The notes beneath the pieces were generated by a model. The model worked only from the letters and a program-made list of their open reading frames with translations, was not told where the DNA came from and did no database searches. From NCBI RefSeq assembly GCF_029543085.1, contig NZ_CP119967.1, positions 4,304,501 through 4,368,500 on the forward strand: DNA of 64,000 nt, given 5' to 3'. Each line of letters opens with the position of its first letter. Position 1 is the stretch's first letter. The position numbers were made by a program, and so were the translations under genes. This document shows, one piece after another, positions 19,090 through 27,359 of this stretch. This DNA is from Pseudomonas sp. A34-9 (GTDB taxonomy: Bacteria; Pseudomonadota; Gammaproteobacteria; Pseudomonadales; Pseudomonadaceae).

Positions 19090-19194
19090 GGGAGAACTCC
19101 GCCGCGTGGGAATGGGCAGAGTCTAGGGAAAGCCTGCAAACGGTACCGGCCAAGGACTTCTGATTTTCGGCCAAACCTCAGGTAATGCATTCCC

Positions 19195-19281
19195 CTGTAG
19201 GAGCTGCCGAAGGCTGCGATCTTTTGATCTTGTCTTGCAAAAACAAAGTCAAAAGATCGCAGCCTTCGGCAGCTCCTACGG
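19195..19281. repeat. REP/REPIN pair (CTGTAGGAGCTGCCGAAGG family)
   Basis: Inverted arms CTGTAGGAGCTGCCGAAGG and CCTTCGGCAGCTCCTACGG around an AT-rich centre, located between the AraC gene end and xapX. The right tip has one mismatch. Confidence 0.9.
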
Positions 19282-19290
19282 GGTTTGCGT

Positions 19291-20058
19291 TCAGGCAGTG
19301 GTGAATTGCGAGGGGGCGACACCCAGCTCCCGGCGAAACATGTCGCTGAAGCTGCTGGGCGAATAGCCGAGTTCGCGGGCGATCACACTCACCGCCACGC
19401 CCTGAATCAACTCCGCCACCGCCGTCGCCAGTTGCACCTGCCGCCGCCACTCGGCGAAGCCCATACCGAGGCTGTCTTTGAACAACCGCGCCAGGGTGCG
19501 CACGCTGGCTCCGGCATTTTCCGCATGCTGCTCGAACGAAATCTCCAGCGACGGCGCCGCCATCACTGCCTGGCACACGTTCATCAGACGCCGGTCGGAG
19601 TCATCCGGCAGCGGGATCTTCAGCTGCGAACGCCTTGCGCGTTTGAGCTCCAGCAACGCCAACCCGACCAGCGCCTCGTAGTAAGCCGGTTCCCCACTGT
19701 CGCCCTGCTCCACCAGCCCGACAATCAACTCGCGCAGCAACCCACCGACTTCGATCACCTGCACCGTCTGATCCAGCGTCGCCGCCAGTGCCGGGCGCAG
19801 GTAGATATTGCGCATCTGCAAATCCGACACCACCCGAATCCCGTGCGGCACACCCGGCGGCAACCACACCGCCCGCTGCGGCGGCACCACCAGCGCTTCG
19901 TGCGGCGTCTCGACCCACATCACCCCGCTCATCGCATACAGCAACTGCCCCCAGACATGCTCGTGCGGCTCGATAAACAACCCACGCGGGTAGGTGCGCG
20001 CCAGCGGTTGCACGGGCACATCGGTATCACTCAGATCAGGGGGTGCGGCAAGGGCCAT
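19291..20058 (-). CDS. AraC-family transcriptional regulator with cupin sensor domain
   Basis: A 255-residue regulator. The N-terminal cupin (AraC-binding) domain has RGLFIEPHEHVWGQLLYAMSG and AVWLPPGVPHGI; His residues in PHEHVW and GVPHG line the pocket. The C-terminal domain (about 160-255) carries two helix-turn-helices: ISFEQHAENAGASVRTLARLF and VSVIARELGYSPSSFSDMFRRELG, which is the AraC signature. ATG at 20058 preferred over TTG at 20067; neither has a strong ribosome binding site. It may control the downstream xapX-MDR pair on the same strand; the ligand is unknown. Confidence 0.88.
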   Translation of the reverse strand: MALAAPPDLSDTDVPVQPLARTYPRGLFIEPHEHVWGQLLYAMSGVMWVETPHEALVVPPQRAVWLPPGVPHGIRVVSDLQMRNIYLRPALAATLDQTVQVIEVGGLLRELIVGLVEQGDSGEPAYYEALVGLALLELKRARRSQLKIPLPDDSDRRLMNVCQAVMAAPSLEISFEQHAENAGASVRTLARLFKDSLGMGFAEWRRQVQLATAVAELIQGVAVSVIARELGYSPSSFSDMFRRELGVAPSQFTTA

Positions 20059-20203
20059 GGCGAGCAATCATTGGGCTTGGCGGAAGCGCCATGGTAACCA
20101 GTGCGCCGTTTCGTCGCCAACGGTAGAAACCGTCGGACAATCCGAGTGAATTTTCCACGCCCACCGCGATCCCTCTATTACCACAGGGAGGAATACGGGC
20201 TTT

Positions 20204-20431
20204 ATGAACAACGCAAAACTCTATGTCATCGAATACACCCTTCACGGCACGCCCAAGTCCTTCATTATCCGCTCGGACAAAATGGACAACGCCGAGGCGT
20301 GGCACTGGGCGAGCTGCGATGCCGGCGTCGGCCGCATCCCGCGCTTCGGCCGTGAAAAAGTGCAGAAGACCAGCAAACCGATGGCGGAAAAATTCGGCGT
20401 GGAAAACGTCGTGTGGCGACCGACCAGCTAA
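20204..20431 (+). CDS. Conserved small protein (possibly DUF6555 family)
   Basis: A 75-residue basic protein (MNNAKLYVIEYTLHGTPKSF...) with WHWASCDAGVGRIPRFG in the middle and no signal or membrane segment. I recognise it as a small conserved pseudomonad protein, tentatively the DUF6555 family. GGGAGGAA lies about 10 bases before the ATG. It is followed 38 bases later by another small ORF on the same strand, and a terminator closes the pair. Function unknown. Confidence 0.75.
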   Translation: MNNAKLYVIEYTLHGTPKSFIIRSDKMDNAEAWHWASCDAGVGRIPRFGREKVQKTSKPMAEKFGVENVVWRPTS

Positions 20432-20469
20432 GCTCGGCTGGCGATCGGCATCATTCGGGGGAATGCACC

Positions 20470-20742
20470 ATGAGCAACATCATCAGCCCGGCGCACCTGG
20501 ACTACGGCCTCGATACGCTGTTTGGGCGGATCACCAAAAGCGCGGACTGCCGCGTTGGCCTGGAGGCGGTCAAAGATGACCCGTTTCGCTTTGCCCTGCG
20601 CGTGCCGGCACCGCTGCCGGAAGGCCTCGATCAGGCGAAAACCGTGGTGGTCAGGGTTGACGGGCGAAGGCTGCAAGGTACGGTGCGGCATGCGGAGCGG
20701 CTGGATGATGAGAGCCTGAAACTGGAAGTGGAGCCTGATTAG
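20470..20742 (+). CDS. Conserved hypothetical protein, 90 aa
   Basis: Begins MSNIISPAHLDYGLDTLFGRI, with a strong GGGGGAA ribosome site upstream. It has no recognised motif, no signal peptide and a high share of acidic and Arg residues. It is read in the same direction as the preceding 75-residue protein, so the two are probably cotranscribed. A rho-independent terminator overlaps its last codons. Confidence 0.6.
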   Translation: MSNIISPAHLDYGLDTLFGRITKSADCRVGLEAVKDDPFRFALRVPAPLPEGLDQAKTVVVRVDGRRLQGTVRHAERLDDESLKLEVEPD

Positions 20743-20756
20743 GCTCCACTGTTTTT
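20728..20756 (+). terminator. Rho-independent terminator overlapping the end of the 90-aa gene
   Basis: A perfect 9-bp stem GTGGAGCCT/AGGCTCCAC with loop GATT, followed by TGTTTTT. The stop codon TAG lies inside the stem (20740-20742), so the last codons of the upstream gene are part of the hairpin. Confidence 0.85.
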
Positions 20757-20768
20757 ATGCGTCGCTTG

Positions 20769-20933
20769 TCATCCGTGGGCGCACTTACAGCCCTTGGTTG
20801 CACATTCCTCGCCACTCTTGTGGTGGTGAGCGCAGGCTTCACAGCAATAGTGTTTGCCGTGCACGGCGTAAGCATGTTCGCCTTCCTTGATCGTGCACTT
20901 GCATCCGGGGCAATCGCATTTTCTATCAGGCAT
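20769..20933 (-). CDS. Bacterial metallothionein (PmtA/SmtA-like)
   Basis: A 54-residue Cys-rich protein starting MPDRKCDCPGCKC. Ten Cys are visible (6, 8, 11, 13, 30, 31, 34, 44, 49, 51) along with several His (HAYAVHGKHY, CAHHHK). This is the pattern of the BmtA/SmtA family, which binds Zn, Cd and Cu in the cytoplasm. AAGGAG lies nine bases upstream of ATG 20933; the frame is open further upstream but the longer form lacks support. The gene is convergent with the 90-aa ORF. Ends KGCKCAHG. Confidence 0.93.
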   Translation of the reverse strand: MPDRKCDCPGCKCTIKEGEHAYAVHGKHYCCEACAHHHKSGEECATKGCKCAHG

Positions 20934-21035
20934 GGGACAGACTCCTTGGGTGGTGGTTGTCTGGGGCTTGAAGGGCAAGCCTTAAGAACCAGTGTAGGAG
21001 CTGGCGCAGATCTTTTGATTTTGTTTGGGGTTGGG

Positions 21036-21345
21036 GTTTGGGTTTGGGGGGCATATCCGTTGCTGCGGGTGTTGCCGCTGGCGGTTTCGCTCTTACAGCG
21101 ACTCACTTTTCCAAACGCCGAAAAGTAAGCAAAAGGCTTTGCCCCTGGCGTACGGCACTTCGCTGAGGCTCAGTGTCCCCTCGCTACGGTGTCCATCCGG
21201 GGGCATCGCCTACGGTTTGCTTCGCTGCACCTCCTCTCGATGTGTTCGACTTCGTCGAACGGTGCTGCGCGCCTACCCCCGGATGAACACCTCCGCTCGG
21301 CCTGCCGATGGGGCAAAAGATCAAAAGCCAAAGCAAGATCAAGAG
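21036..21345 (+). repeat. Long intergenic repeat, copy 1
   Basis: About 300 non-coding bases beginning GGGTTTGGGGGGCATATCCG, with CACTTTTCCAAACGCCGAAA and GCCTACGGTTTGCTTCGCTG further on. The complement of the same landmarks occurs at 23099-23208 and 21590-21773, so this is one of two inverted copies. Spaces between copies hold the direct/inverted CCCTCTCCC repeat. No protein-like reading frame is supported. Confidence 0.7.
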
Positions 21346-21357
21346 CCAGATCAAGAG

Positions 21358-21507
21358 CCCCTCACCCTAGCCCTCTCCCCGAGGGAGAGGGGACTGACCG
21401 AGGTGTTTGGGCGGGCGACGCCGACGTGAAATACCGAGTCGAACTCAGGTTTTGAAAATCCCGAAAATCGGCTCCCTCTCCTTGGGGAGAGGGCTGGGGT
21501 GAGGGGC
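21358..21507. repeat. CCCCTCACCCTAGCCCTCTCCC repeat (two inverted arms)
   Basis: Arms CCCCTCACCCTAGCCCTCTC and GGGAGAGGGCTGGGGTGAGG enclose 110 bases with GGAGAGGGGACTGACCGAGG and an inner GAGTTCGACTCGG-like element. The same family lies at 25215 and 31116. Confidence 0.85.
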
Positions 21508-21589
21508 AAATCCACCACAAAACCAAAGCCGACCACGCTGTGCTCCTCACCACTCAACAGGATGAGCGTTAGCTCGGCTGAGCTCTTGA

Positions 21590-21773
21590 TCTGTAAGGCG
21601 ACGTCGGAAGGCTGAGCGGAGGGATTGATCCGGGCGTGGGAGCGCAGCGACCGTTTGGCGCAGCCAAACACAGCGAGAGGAGGTGCAGCGAAGCAAACCG
21701 TAGGCGCTGCGCCCGGATCGATCCCGCAGCGAAGGAACCCCGAGCCCCAGCGAGCGGGCCGCACGCAGGAGCA
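21590..21773 (-). repeat. Long intergenic repeat, copy 2, distal part (split by the IS481 element)
   Basis: Reverse complement reads GCTCGCTGGGGCTCGGGG...GCGCCTACGGTTTGCTTCGC, the distal part of the repeat seen at 21036-21345. Its proximal part lies on the other side of the insertion sequence (23099-23208). Confidence 0.65.
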
Positions 21774-23098
21774 TGAACGGGACAACCACATAGGTAACAG
21801 TTAAGTTCAGGCACATGGGTAACACCTGATCACTTATTTTTGATTACTTTGAGCGTCAGATAACCATCCTTAGCGTCTCGTTCATCAACACGTCCCAGTA
21901 GAACAGGCCCAAAGATGATGTCCCAAACACCCTCGCTGATGCTCTCCAATCCGACTATCTGATGTTTCAGGACATAGCCCACATAGATTCTGAGCCTTCC
22001 TTTGTTCACTACGCCGTTGGAGTCCGTTCGGTATGCCTCAACATGGCTGGGGTATTTCATCTCCGGCAACTTTCTCGGAAATACCCGTGAAGAGCTGATG
22101 TAGCAAGAGGCCGGGGTTTTCTGCCCCAATGCCTCATGAAAACGCTCATGATTATAGTGCTGCATGAACAGATCAAAATGCTTCTGCTGAGCTCCCCACT
22201 CAATTTCCGGCGGTCTTGGCAATGTACTTTTAAGCGTGCGGTGCATGCGTTCATGCCGTCCGTTTTGCTCAGGTCGCCCAGGTTGAGTCCGCTCATGAAT
22301 GATGCCTAGACGAGCCCACCAAATGGATAATTGTGATAACCCCGCACGCCCGCCGCTGGCAAAAGGGACACCGTTATCAGTGCGGATCCGCTCAGGCATC
22401 CCATACGTCTTAAATAACCGTTCGAAGGTGGCTTTGGCGTCCTTGAAAGTCGTGCTCGGCATACTTTCACAAGCCAGTAAAAATCGACTGGCGTGATCCA
22501 TTACCGTCAACGGGTAACACCAGACACCGTCTCCTGTCAGGTATTGGCCTTTGTAATCAGCGCTCCAGAGCTGATTAGGAAGGTCGGCTTTCTGGAGTGG
22601 TTTTGGATAGACAGCGACACGCTGACGCAACCGTCGAGACACCACTAGCCCCGCTTTTTTAAGCACGTTGTAGATCGTGGTTTTGGAGGGCGGCGGCTGA
22701 TCTGGAAACCGCTCTTGCAGGGCTGTCTGGATCTTTTTCGGGCCCGGCGTGGTTTGACCTTGGCGCCGCAGCTCAAGAATGGCTTCTTTGACCGCAAACG
22801 GCACAGCCTGTGCTTGAGAATGACGCTTGCGACTGCACTCCGCCAAGCCATTGATGCTGTCCGCGTTGTAGCGGGCCACCCACTTGTAGCCAGTCTTGCG
22901 ACTGATGCTGTGAGCCGCACAGAGTTGACTGAAGTTGAGCCGACCGGACAGATAGTCGGCGATGAACATCACTTTAAGGTCCATAGGTTTCAGCTCTCGC
23001 CACGGCATGGTCAGATCCTCGGAATCGACCAGTGCCAGTTAAAAACTGTTACCTATGTGCTTGAACTGTTTTGTTACCTATGTGGGTGAGTCATACCA
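21774..23098 (-). mobile_element. IS481-family insertion sequence (about 1325 bp)
   Basis: The element encloses one intact transposase gene. Its ends are imperfect inverted repeats of about 50 bases that each contain two spaced copies of CACATAGGTAACA; outermost bases on both sides are TG...CA. A direct repeat GCA abuts the element at 21771-21773 and 23099-23101 and could be the target duplication. The exact borders are inferred from the ends and from reuniting the flanking repeat. Confidence 0.75.
21830..23008 (-). CDS. IS481-family DDE transposase
   Basis: A 392-residue intact transposase. An N-terminal helix-turn-helix (about 8-60, with FSQLCAAHSISRKTGYKWVARY) precedes the rve integrase core. 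The catalytic triad is visible as D in WSADYKGQY, D in IRTDNGVPF and E in QPGRPEQNGRHERMH. The C-terminal part contains HYNHERFHEALGQKTPA, usual for this family. No frameshift is seen, so the element may still be active. It is likely expressed from its own end. Confidence 0.93.
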   Translation of the reverse strand: MPWRELKPMDLKVMFIADYLSGRLNFSQLCAAHSISRKTGYKWVARYNADSINGLAECSRKRHSQAQAVPFAVKEAILELRRQGQTTPGPKKIQTALQERFPDQPPPSKTTIYNVLKKAGLVVSRRLRQRVAVYPKPLQKADLPNQLWSADYKGQYLTGDGVWCYPLTVMDHASRFLLACESMPSTTFKDAKATFERLFKTYGMPERIRTDNGVPFASGGRAGLSQLSIWWARLGIIHERTQPGRPEQNGRHERMHRTLKSTLPRPPEIEWGAQQKHFDLFMQHYNHERFHEALGQKTPASCYISSSRVFPRKLPEMKYPSHVEAYRTDSNGVVNKGRLRIYVGYVLKHQIVGLESISEGVWDIIFGPVLLGRVDERDAKDGYLTLKVIKNK

Positions 23099-23208
23099 GC
23101 AAGCCTTTTTGGTTACTTTTTCGGCGTCTGGAAAAAGTGACCCGCCGTAAGGGCGGAACCCTAAGCCGCCGTCACCGCAGCAACGGATATGCCCCCAAAC
23201 CCAAATCA
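23099..23208 (-). repeat. Long intergenic repeat, copy 2, proximal part
   Basis: Reverse complement starts GGGTTTGGGGGCATATCCGT and continues to GTCACTTTTTCCAGACGCCG and CAAAAAGGCTTGC, matching the start of the copy at 21036 with local divergence. The IS481 element follows immediately. Confidence 0.65.
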
Positions 23209-23658
23209 ATCAGCGGCACGCGAACTCCTATACATAAACACCAAAGCCACCCCCAAACACACCATCGCCAAAATCCGACTCGAAGAAAGCTCAATCGCCG
23301 GATTCCCCAACCAGCCAAAATTATCAATCAACATCCCCATCCCCAACTGCCCGACAATCACCGCCACCGTCGCCACAGCCGTCCCCACCACCGGCACCGC
23401 CCCCACCATCACCATCATGTACACCACCCCAAACAACGCCCCCGTCAACTGCCACTTCGGCACATCCAACAGGCTCACCGCCTGCGCCGGCTCAAAAAAC
23501 AAAATCAACAACCCGGTCGTCACCGCGCCCACAACAAACGTCAGCAAACTACTGCGCAACACCCCAACGGTCTCACCCAAACGCCCATTGATCGCCGCCT
23601 GCACACTCAATACCGCACCGGCCAACACCACCACCGCCAACAAAATAACCAGACCCAT
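23206..23658 (-). CDS. YdcZ/DUF606-family DMT transporter (second of a tandem pair)
   Basis: A 150-residue membrane protein with about five hydrophobic segments, beginning MGLVILLAVVVLAGAVLSVQAAINGRLG. The AAINGRLG loop and GQLGMGMLIDNFGWLGNP near the C-terminus are typical of the YdcZ (DUF606) family in the drug/metabolite transporter superfamily. These short proteins often occur as pairs that may assemble into one antiparallel dimer. It starts immediately after the stop of its neighbour (TGA GTG ATG); either GTG 23661 or ATG 23658 could be used. Substrate unknown. Confidence 0.85.
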   Translation of the reverse strand: MGLVILLAVVVLAGAVLSVQAAINGRLGETVGVLRSSLLTFVVGAVTTGLLILFFEPAQAVSLLDVPKWQLTGALFGVVYMMVMVGAVPVVGTAVATVAVIVGQLGMGMLIDNFGWLGNPAIELSSSRILAMVCLGVALVFMYRSSRAAD

Positions 23659-23661
23659 CAC

Positions 23662-24147
23662 TCACCCCCGCGCAATCAAAACCAAAGCCACCACAATCAA
23701 CCCCAACGCCAGCCATCGCTCGGCATTGACCTTCTTGCGCGTCGCGCCGAACCAGCCGAAATGGTCGATCAACACACTCTTGCCCACCTGCCCGGACAGA
23801 ATCGCGATCATCGTCATGGCAATCCCGATATGCGGCGTCGCCAAGGTCAGCACCACCACATACATCGGCCCCAGAAACCCACCGATCAACTGCCAACGCG
23901 GCAGATCAGTCAGTGCCGGGCCTTTTTGCGGGCCAGCGAACAACAACAGCAAAAACAGAATCGCCGAGCCCACCCCAAAGATGCTCAAGGTCGCCCACAG
24001 ATGCCCGACCTGTACGCCCAACGGCCCAAGCAACCCCGCCTCCACCGACAGCCCCATGCCCGCCAGAATCACCAGCGGCAGCAATAACAAGCGCAATCCC
24101 GATTTCGTCGCCGGTGCGCTAACGCTCACCTCATCCAACGCCTGCAT
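23662..24147 (-). CDS. YdcZ/DUF606-family DMT transporter (first of a tandem pair)
   Basis: A 161-residue membrane protein starting MQALDEVSVSAP. It contains VEAGLLGPLGVQVGHLW and ILSGQVGKSVLIDHFGWFG, matching the end motif GQ.G...IDNFGW.G of the downstream paralogue, so both are YdcZ/DUF606 members. The two genes lie in the same reading frame with exactly one stop codon between them. A LysR gene is transcribed away from it across a 114-base gap and is its probable regulator. The transported compound cannot be told from the sequence. Confidence 0.85.
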   Translation of the reverse strand: MQALDEVSVSAPATKSGLRLLLLPLVILAGMGLSVEAGLLGPLGVQVGHLWATLSIFGVGSAILFLLLLFAGPQKGPALTDLPRWQLIGGFLGPMYVVVLTLATPHIGIAMTMIAILSGQVGKSVLIDHFGWFGATRKKVNAERWLALGLIVVALVLIARG

Positions 24148-24261
24148 AAACAACCTTCCACTCAAGTAAACGATGGCGCGGATTATCGGCTGGCGAAGCT
24201 GTGCGATAAATGGGAGCATCCGGACAACACTTTTGCGCAACTCGCACAGCAGGATGACCCC

Positions 24262-25197
24262 ATGCTCGGGCTCAACGAACTCGGATTCAAGGCACTCAGG
24301 CTGTTTGTGGCCGTTCTCGATCACGGCAGTTTTTCCGAAGTCGCCCGCCGCGAAGGCGTGGCGCCGTCGTCGATATCCCGGCAGATTCAATTGATGGAGC
24401 AGGCACTGAACCAGCAATTGCTCTATCGCCACACCCGCGCCGTGACGCCAACCGAAGCCGGGCGCATGCTCGGTCACCATGCGCGGCTGGTACTGGTGCA
24501 ACTGGAAGAAGCCGAACAGGCGCTGCAGGAACAGCAAAGCGAACCCACGGGTCTGGTGCGCATCAACGCCCCGGTGGTGTTCGGCCAGCGGCATCTGACG
24601 CCATGGCTGGGCAAGTTGTGCGCGCGCTATCCAAAGCTGCAACTGGATATTCAACAGACTGACCATTACATCGACCCCTTGCAGGAAGGCGCCGATCTGC
24701 TGTTCCGCATCGGCCCGCTGCATGATTCGAGCATGCAGGCACGGATTCTCGCGCCGCATCGCTTTCAGGTCGCGGCCAGTCCGGCGTATCTCAAGCGCCA
24801 CGGCACACCGCTAAAGCCTGAGGATCTGGCGCAGCACCAATGCCTCGCCTACAAAGGCGCGGCCGGCCAGCAGCGCTGGTTTTTCCGCCGCGAGGGCGAA
24901 GACTGGACGCCGTACTCGGTGAAAGGCCCGATCACCGGCAACCACGCCGACACGCTCACCCAAGCCGCCGAGCAAGGCCTGGGGCTGGTGATGTTTCCGT
25001 CGTGGCTGATTGGTGAAGCGGTGCGCGACGGCACGTTGGTGCCGGTGCTGGGCGAATATCAGGTGTCGAACAGCCTGGAGCCGCAGCAGATTGCGGTGTT
25101 GTGGCCGGGGAGCCGGCGGTTGTCGGTGAAGGTGCGTACGGTGATTGATTTCTTTGTCGAATGCTTCGGTGAAGTGCCCTACTGGGACAGACCTTGA
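24262..25197 (+). CDS. LysR-family transcriptional regulator
   Basis: A 311-residue LysR regulator. The winged helix-turn-helix (about 8-66) reads ALRLFVAVLDHGSFSEVARREGVAPSSISRQIQLMEQAL, and VTPTEAG closes it. The effector-binding domain (about 95-300) follows, with GLVRINAPVVFGQRHLTPWL as its entry. AGGATGA lies upstream of the ATG. Divergent from the YdcZ pair, which is the typical LysR target arrangement; the inducer is unknown. Length is normal. Confidence 0.93.
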   Translation: MLGLNELGFKALRLFVAVLDHGSFSEVARREGVAPSSISRQIQLMEQALNQQLLYRHTRAVTPTEAGRMLGHHARLVLVQLEEAEQALQEQQSEPTGLVRINAPVVFGQRHLTPWLGKLCARYPKLQLDIQQTDHYIDPLQEGADLLFRIGPLHDSSMQARILAPHRFQVAASPAYLKRHGTPLKPEDLAQHQCLAYKGAAGQQRWFFRREGEDWTPYSVKGPITGNHADTLTQAAEQGLGLVMFPSWLIGEAVRDGTLVPVLGEYQVSNSLEPQQIAVLWPGSRRLSVKVRTVIDFFVECFGEVPYWDRP

Positions 25198-25214
25198 GGG
25201 ACGAAGATCAAGAG

Positions 25215-25393
25215 CCCCTCACCCTGGCCCTCTCCCGGAGGGAGAGGGGACTGATTGGGGGATGCTATGGAACTGCGCCGACCTGAAACAGCTTTACCGA
25301 ATCCATAATCGACTGAATCTATCAGGTCGACGGATGACGCGAGACACCTCGGTCAGTCCCCTCTCCCTCTGGGAGAGGGCTAGGGTGAGGGGC
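25215..25393. repeat. CCCCTCACCCTGGCCCTCTCCC repeat
   Basis: Arms CCCCTCACCCTGGCCCTCTC and CTCTGGGAGAGGGCTAGGGTGAGGGG, with inner GGAGAGGGGACTGA / TCAGTCCCCTCTCC arms. It fills the convergent gap between the LysR gene and the chemoreceptor and has the same family structure as 21358. Confidence 0.88.
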
Positions 25394-25404
25394 TTTTCAA
25401 GCGG

Positions 25405-27087
25405 TCAGATCCGGAACTGACCGACCAGTTTGCCCAAGCGCTGCCCCAGCTCCGCCAGACTGCGCGACGTCTGCGCGCCCAACTGCGTTTCATCAGCCAC
25501 GCTGTCCACCGCCACCGCAATCTGATGCACGCTGCGGTTGATCTCCTCCGCCACCGCCGTCTGCTCTTCCGCCGCACTGGCAATCTGCGCGTTCATCGAG
25601 TTGATCGTCGCGATCAGCTCGGCCATGGCATCCAGCGAAGCCCCGGCCTGATTAGCCTGCTGTGAAGTGCCGTCACCCGCTTCGCTGGAACGGCGCATCG
25701 CCTCGACCGCCGACTGCGTACCCGCCTGCAAGCGATCGATCATCCCCTGAATTTCCTGGGTGCTGATCTGCGTGCGACTGGCCAGTGCCCGCACCTCATC
25801 CGCCACCACGGCAAAGCCACGTCCGGCCTCACCGGCCCGCGCCGCTTCAATCGCCGCGTTCAATGCCAACAGATTGGTCTGCTCGGCAATCGAACGAATC
25901 ACCCCGAGCACACCGACAATCGACGTCACGTCCTGCTGCAGACTGTCGAGCGACACGCCGCTGCTGCGAATATCATCCACCAACGCATGAATCTGCTTGA
26001 TGCTGCCGGCCACCACACGCTTGGCGCTCTGGCCTTCTTCATCGGTCTGCTGGGCGGCGACGGCGGCGTTCTGTGCGCTCTTTGCGACTTCCTGTGCAGC
26101 GGCAGACATCTCGTTGATCGCCGTGGCGACCTGATCGGTCTCGTGGCGCTGACGCTCCATTGCCTGATCGGAGCGCTGGGCCTGATCGGACACTTGCGTC
26201 ACCAGCCCGGTCAATTGCGTGGTCATCTCGGTGATCTGCCGCACCAGACCATGGATCTTGTCGACGAAGCGGTTGAACGAGCCGGCCAGTTCGCCGAGTT
26301 CGTCCTGGCTGGTGATGTTCAGGCGCCGGGTCAGATCGCCCTCGCCCGCCGCGATGTCATCGAGGTTGGCTTTCATCAGGGTCAACGGACGCAGAATGGT
26401 GTTGGCCAGCAACATCCCCGCCGCCGCGATCACCAACAGCACCACCACCGCCACGCCGACGATGCTCAGCACCACGCCTTGCATACGCTCCTGCACTTGC
26501 GCTTCAACCAGCGCCACCTGCGCTTCGATGCCGTCGAGGTTGACCGAGGTACCAACGGCCATGTCCCACTTCGCCAGGTATTCGGTGTAACCGAGTTTCG
26601 GCACCAGCACCTGCGCGTTGCCCGGCAGCGGCGAGCTGTATTGCAAATAGTGCGTGCCGTCCTTCGCCACACTCACCAGGCCGCGGTTGACGTAAACGCC
26701 GTTCGGGTCGCGGTTGTCCTTGAAGCTTTTGCCCACGCCTTCGGGGTCGTTGGCCTTGAACAGGCGTACGGTCTCGGAGTCGTAGCCGAAGAAGTAGCCG
26801 TCCTTGCCGTAGCGAATGCCGGAGAGCAGTTTGATCGCCTGTGCGCGTGCCTCGTTATCACCCGACGCGGCCGCGTCGTACAGCGGTTTGATCGTGGTCA
26901 TGGCCACGGCGACGTAACTTTGCAGGGTGGCTTTGGCGTCGCCGAGCAGGCGTTCGCGGGTCTGTTCGACCTCTTTGTGCGCCTGTTCCTGGAGGATGAA
27001 CAGCGTGGTCAGGCTGATGACCAGCGCAAAGAGCAACACCGGGAGAACGGCGAGGGACAGGACTTTAGCCTTGAGGCTCAGGCGCAT
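25405..27087 (-). CDS. Methyl-accepting chemotaxis protein with single-Cache (sCache_2) sensor
   Basis: A 560-residue chemoreceptor. TM1 lies near residues 10-32. The periplasmic domain includes [21 protein letters not shown] and [22 protein letters not shown], the sCache_2 fold; in Pseudomonas such domains sense small organic acids, but the ligand here is not known. TM2 (about 205-230), HAMP (ending [27 protein letters not shown]) and the MCP signalling domain follow, with the hairpin tip [19 protein letters not shown]. The C-terminus lacks an NWETF-like CheR tether. A sigma-28 type promoter lies upstream at 27132-27158. Confidence 0.94.
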   Translation of the reverse strand: MRLSLKAKVLSLAVLPVLLFALVISLTTLFILQEQAHKEVEQTRERLLGDAKATLQSYVAVAMTTIKPLYDAAASGDNEARAQAIKLLSGIRYGKDGYFFGYDSETVRLFKANDPEGVGKSFKDNRDPNGVYVNRGLVSVAKDGTHYLQYSSPLPGNAQVLVPKLGYTEYLAKWDMAVGTSVNLDGIEAQVALVEAQVQERMQGVVLSIVGVAVVVLLVIAAAGMLLANTILRPLTLMKANLDDIAAGEGDLTRRLNITSQDELGELAGSFNRFVDKIHGLVRQITEMTTQLTGLVTQVSDQAQRSDQAMERQRHETDQVATAINEMSAAAQEVAKSAQNAAVAAQQTDEEGQSAKRVVAGSIKQIHALVDDIRSSGVSLDSLQQDVTSIVGVLGVIRSIAEQTNLLALNAAIEAARAGEAGRGFAVVADEVRALASRTQISTQEIQGMIDRLQAGTQSAVEAMRRSSEAGDGTSQQANQAGASLDAMAELIATINSMNAQIASAAEEQTAVAEEINRSVHQIAVAVDSVADETQLGAQTSRSLAELGQRLGKLVGQFRI

Positions 27088-27131
27088 TGTGGGGGCTCAC
27101 TCTTTTGGTTTTATTGGCGTGGTTAAAGGCT

Positions 27132-27158
27132 TTAACGGCACGCAAAAGCAAAAGTTGA
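27132..27158 (-). promoter_or_regulatory. Sigma-28 (FliA) promoter of the sCache chemoreceptor gene
   Basis: On the minus strand TCAACTTT - 11 bases - GCCGTTAA, 45 bases before the ATG at 27087. The FliA consensus is TAAAGTTT-N11-GCCGATAA, so the -10 box is 7/8 matched and the spacer is exact. Confidence 0.8.
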
Positions 27159-27168
27159 ACCCGCAAAA

Positions 27169-27236
27169 AAAGATCGCAGCCTTCGGCAGCTCCTACATCG
27201 AGCTCTGTAGGAGCTGCCGAAGGCTGCGATCCTTTG
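27169..27236. repeat. REP pair in head-to-head order
   Basis: AAAGATCGCAGCCTTCGGCA...CTCCTACA followed by TGTAGGAGCTGCCGAAGGCTGCGATCC with only about 10 bases between. The halves are inverted relative to the usual REPIN order (the GATC sides are outermost). It lies between the chemoreceptor promoter and the GATCGTTCC repeat. Confidence 0.85.
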
Positions 27237-27241
27237 ATCTT

Positions 27242-27348
27242 GATCGTTCCTACGCTCTGCGTGGGAATGCAGCTCCGGACGCTCCGCGTCCAACGGCGTG
27301 ACGCAGAGCGTCACGAGAGGCATTCCCACGCAGAGCATGGGAACGATC
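27242..27348. repeat. GATCGTTCCCACGC intergenic palindromic repeat
   Basis: Arms GATCGTTCCTACGCTCTGCG and CATGGGAACGATC enclose GGACGCTCCGCGTC...GACGCAGAGCGTCA. It shares its architecture with the copies at 36733 and 42006. Confidence 0.88.
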
Positions 27349-27359
27349 ATAGAACGGAG

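Noticed and set aside
20769..20978. Longer metallothionein beginning MPFKPQTTT
   Set aside because: AAGGAG sits ahead of the internal ATG at 20933 and the family starts with the Cys-rich part.
21036..21800. Possible small genes in the repeat-rich gap before the IS element
   Set aside because: All frames are short, overlap known repeat arms on both strands, and none has a ribosome site or recognisable product.
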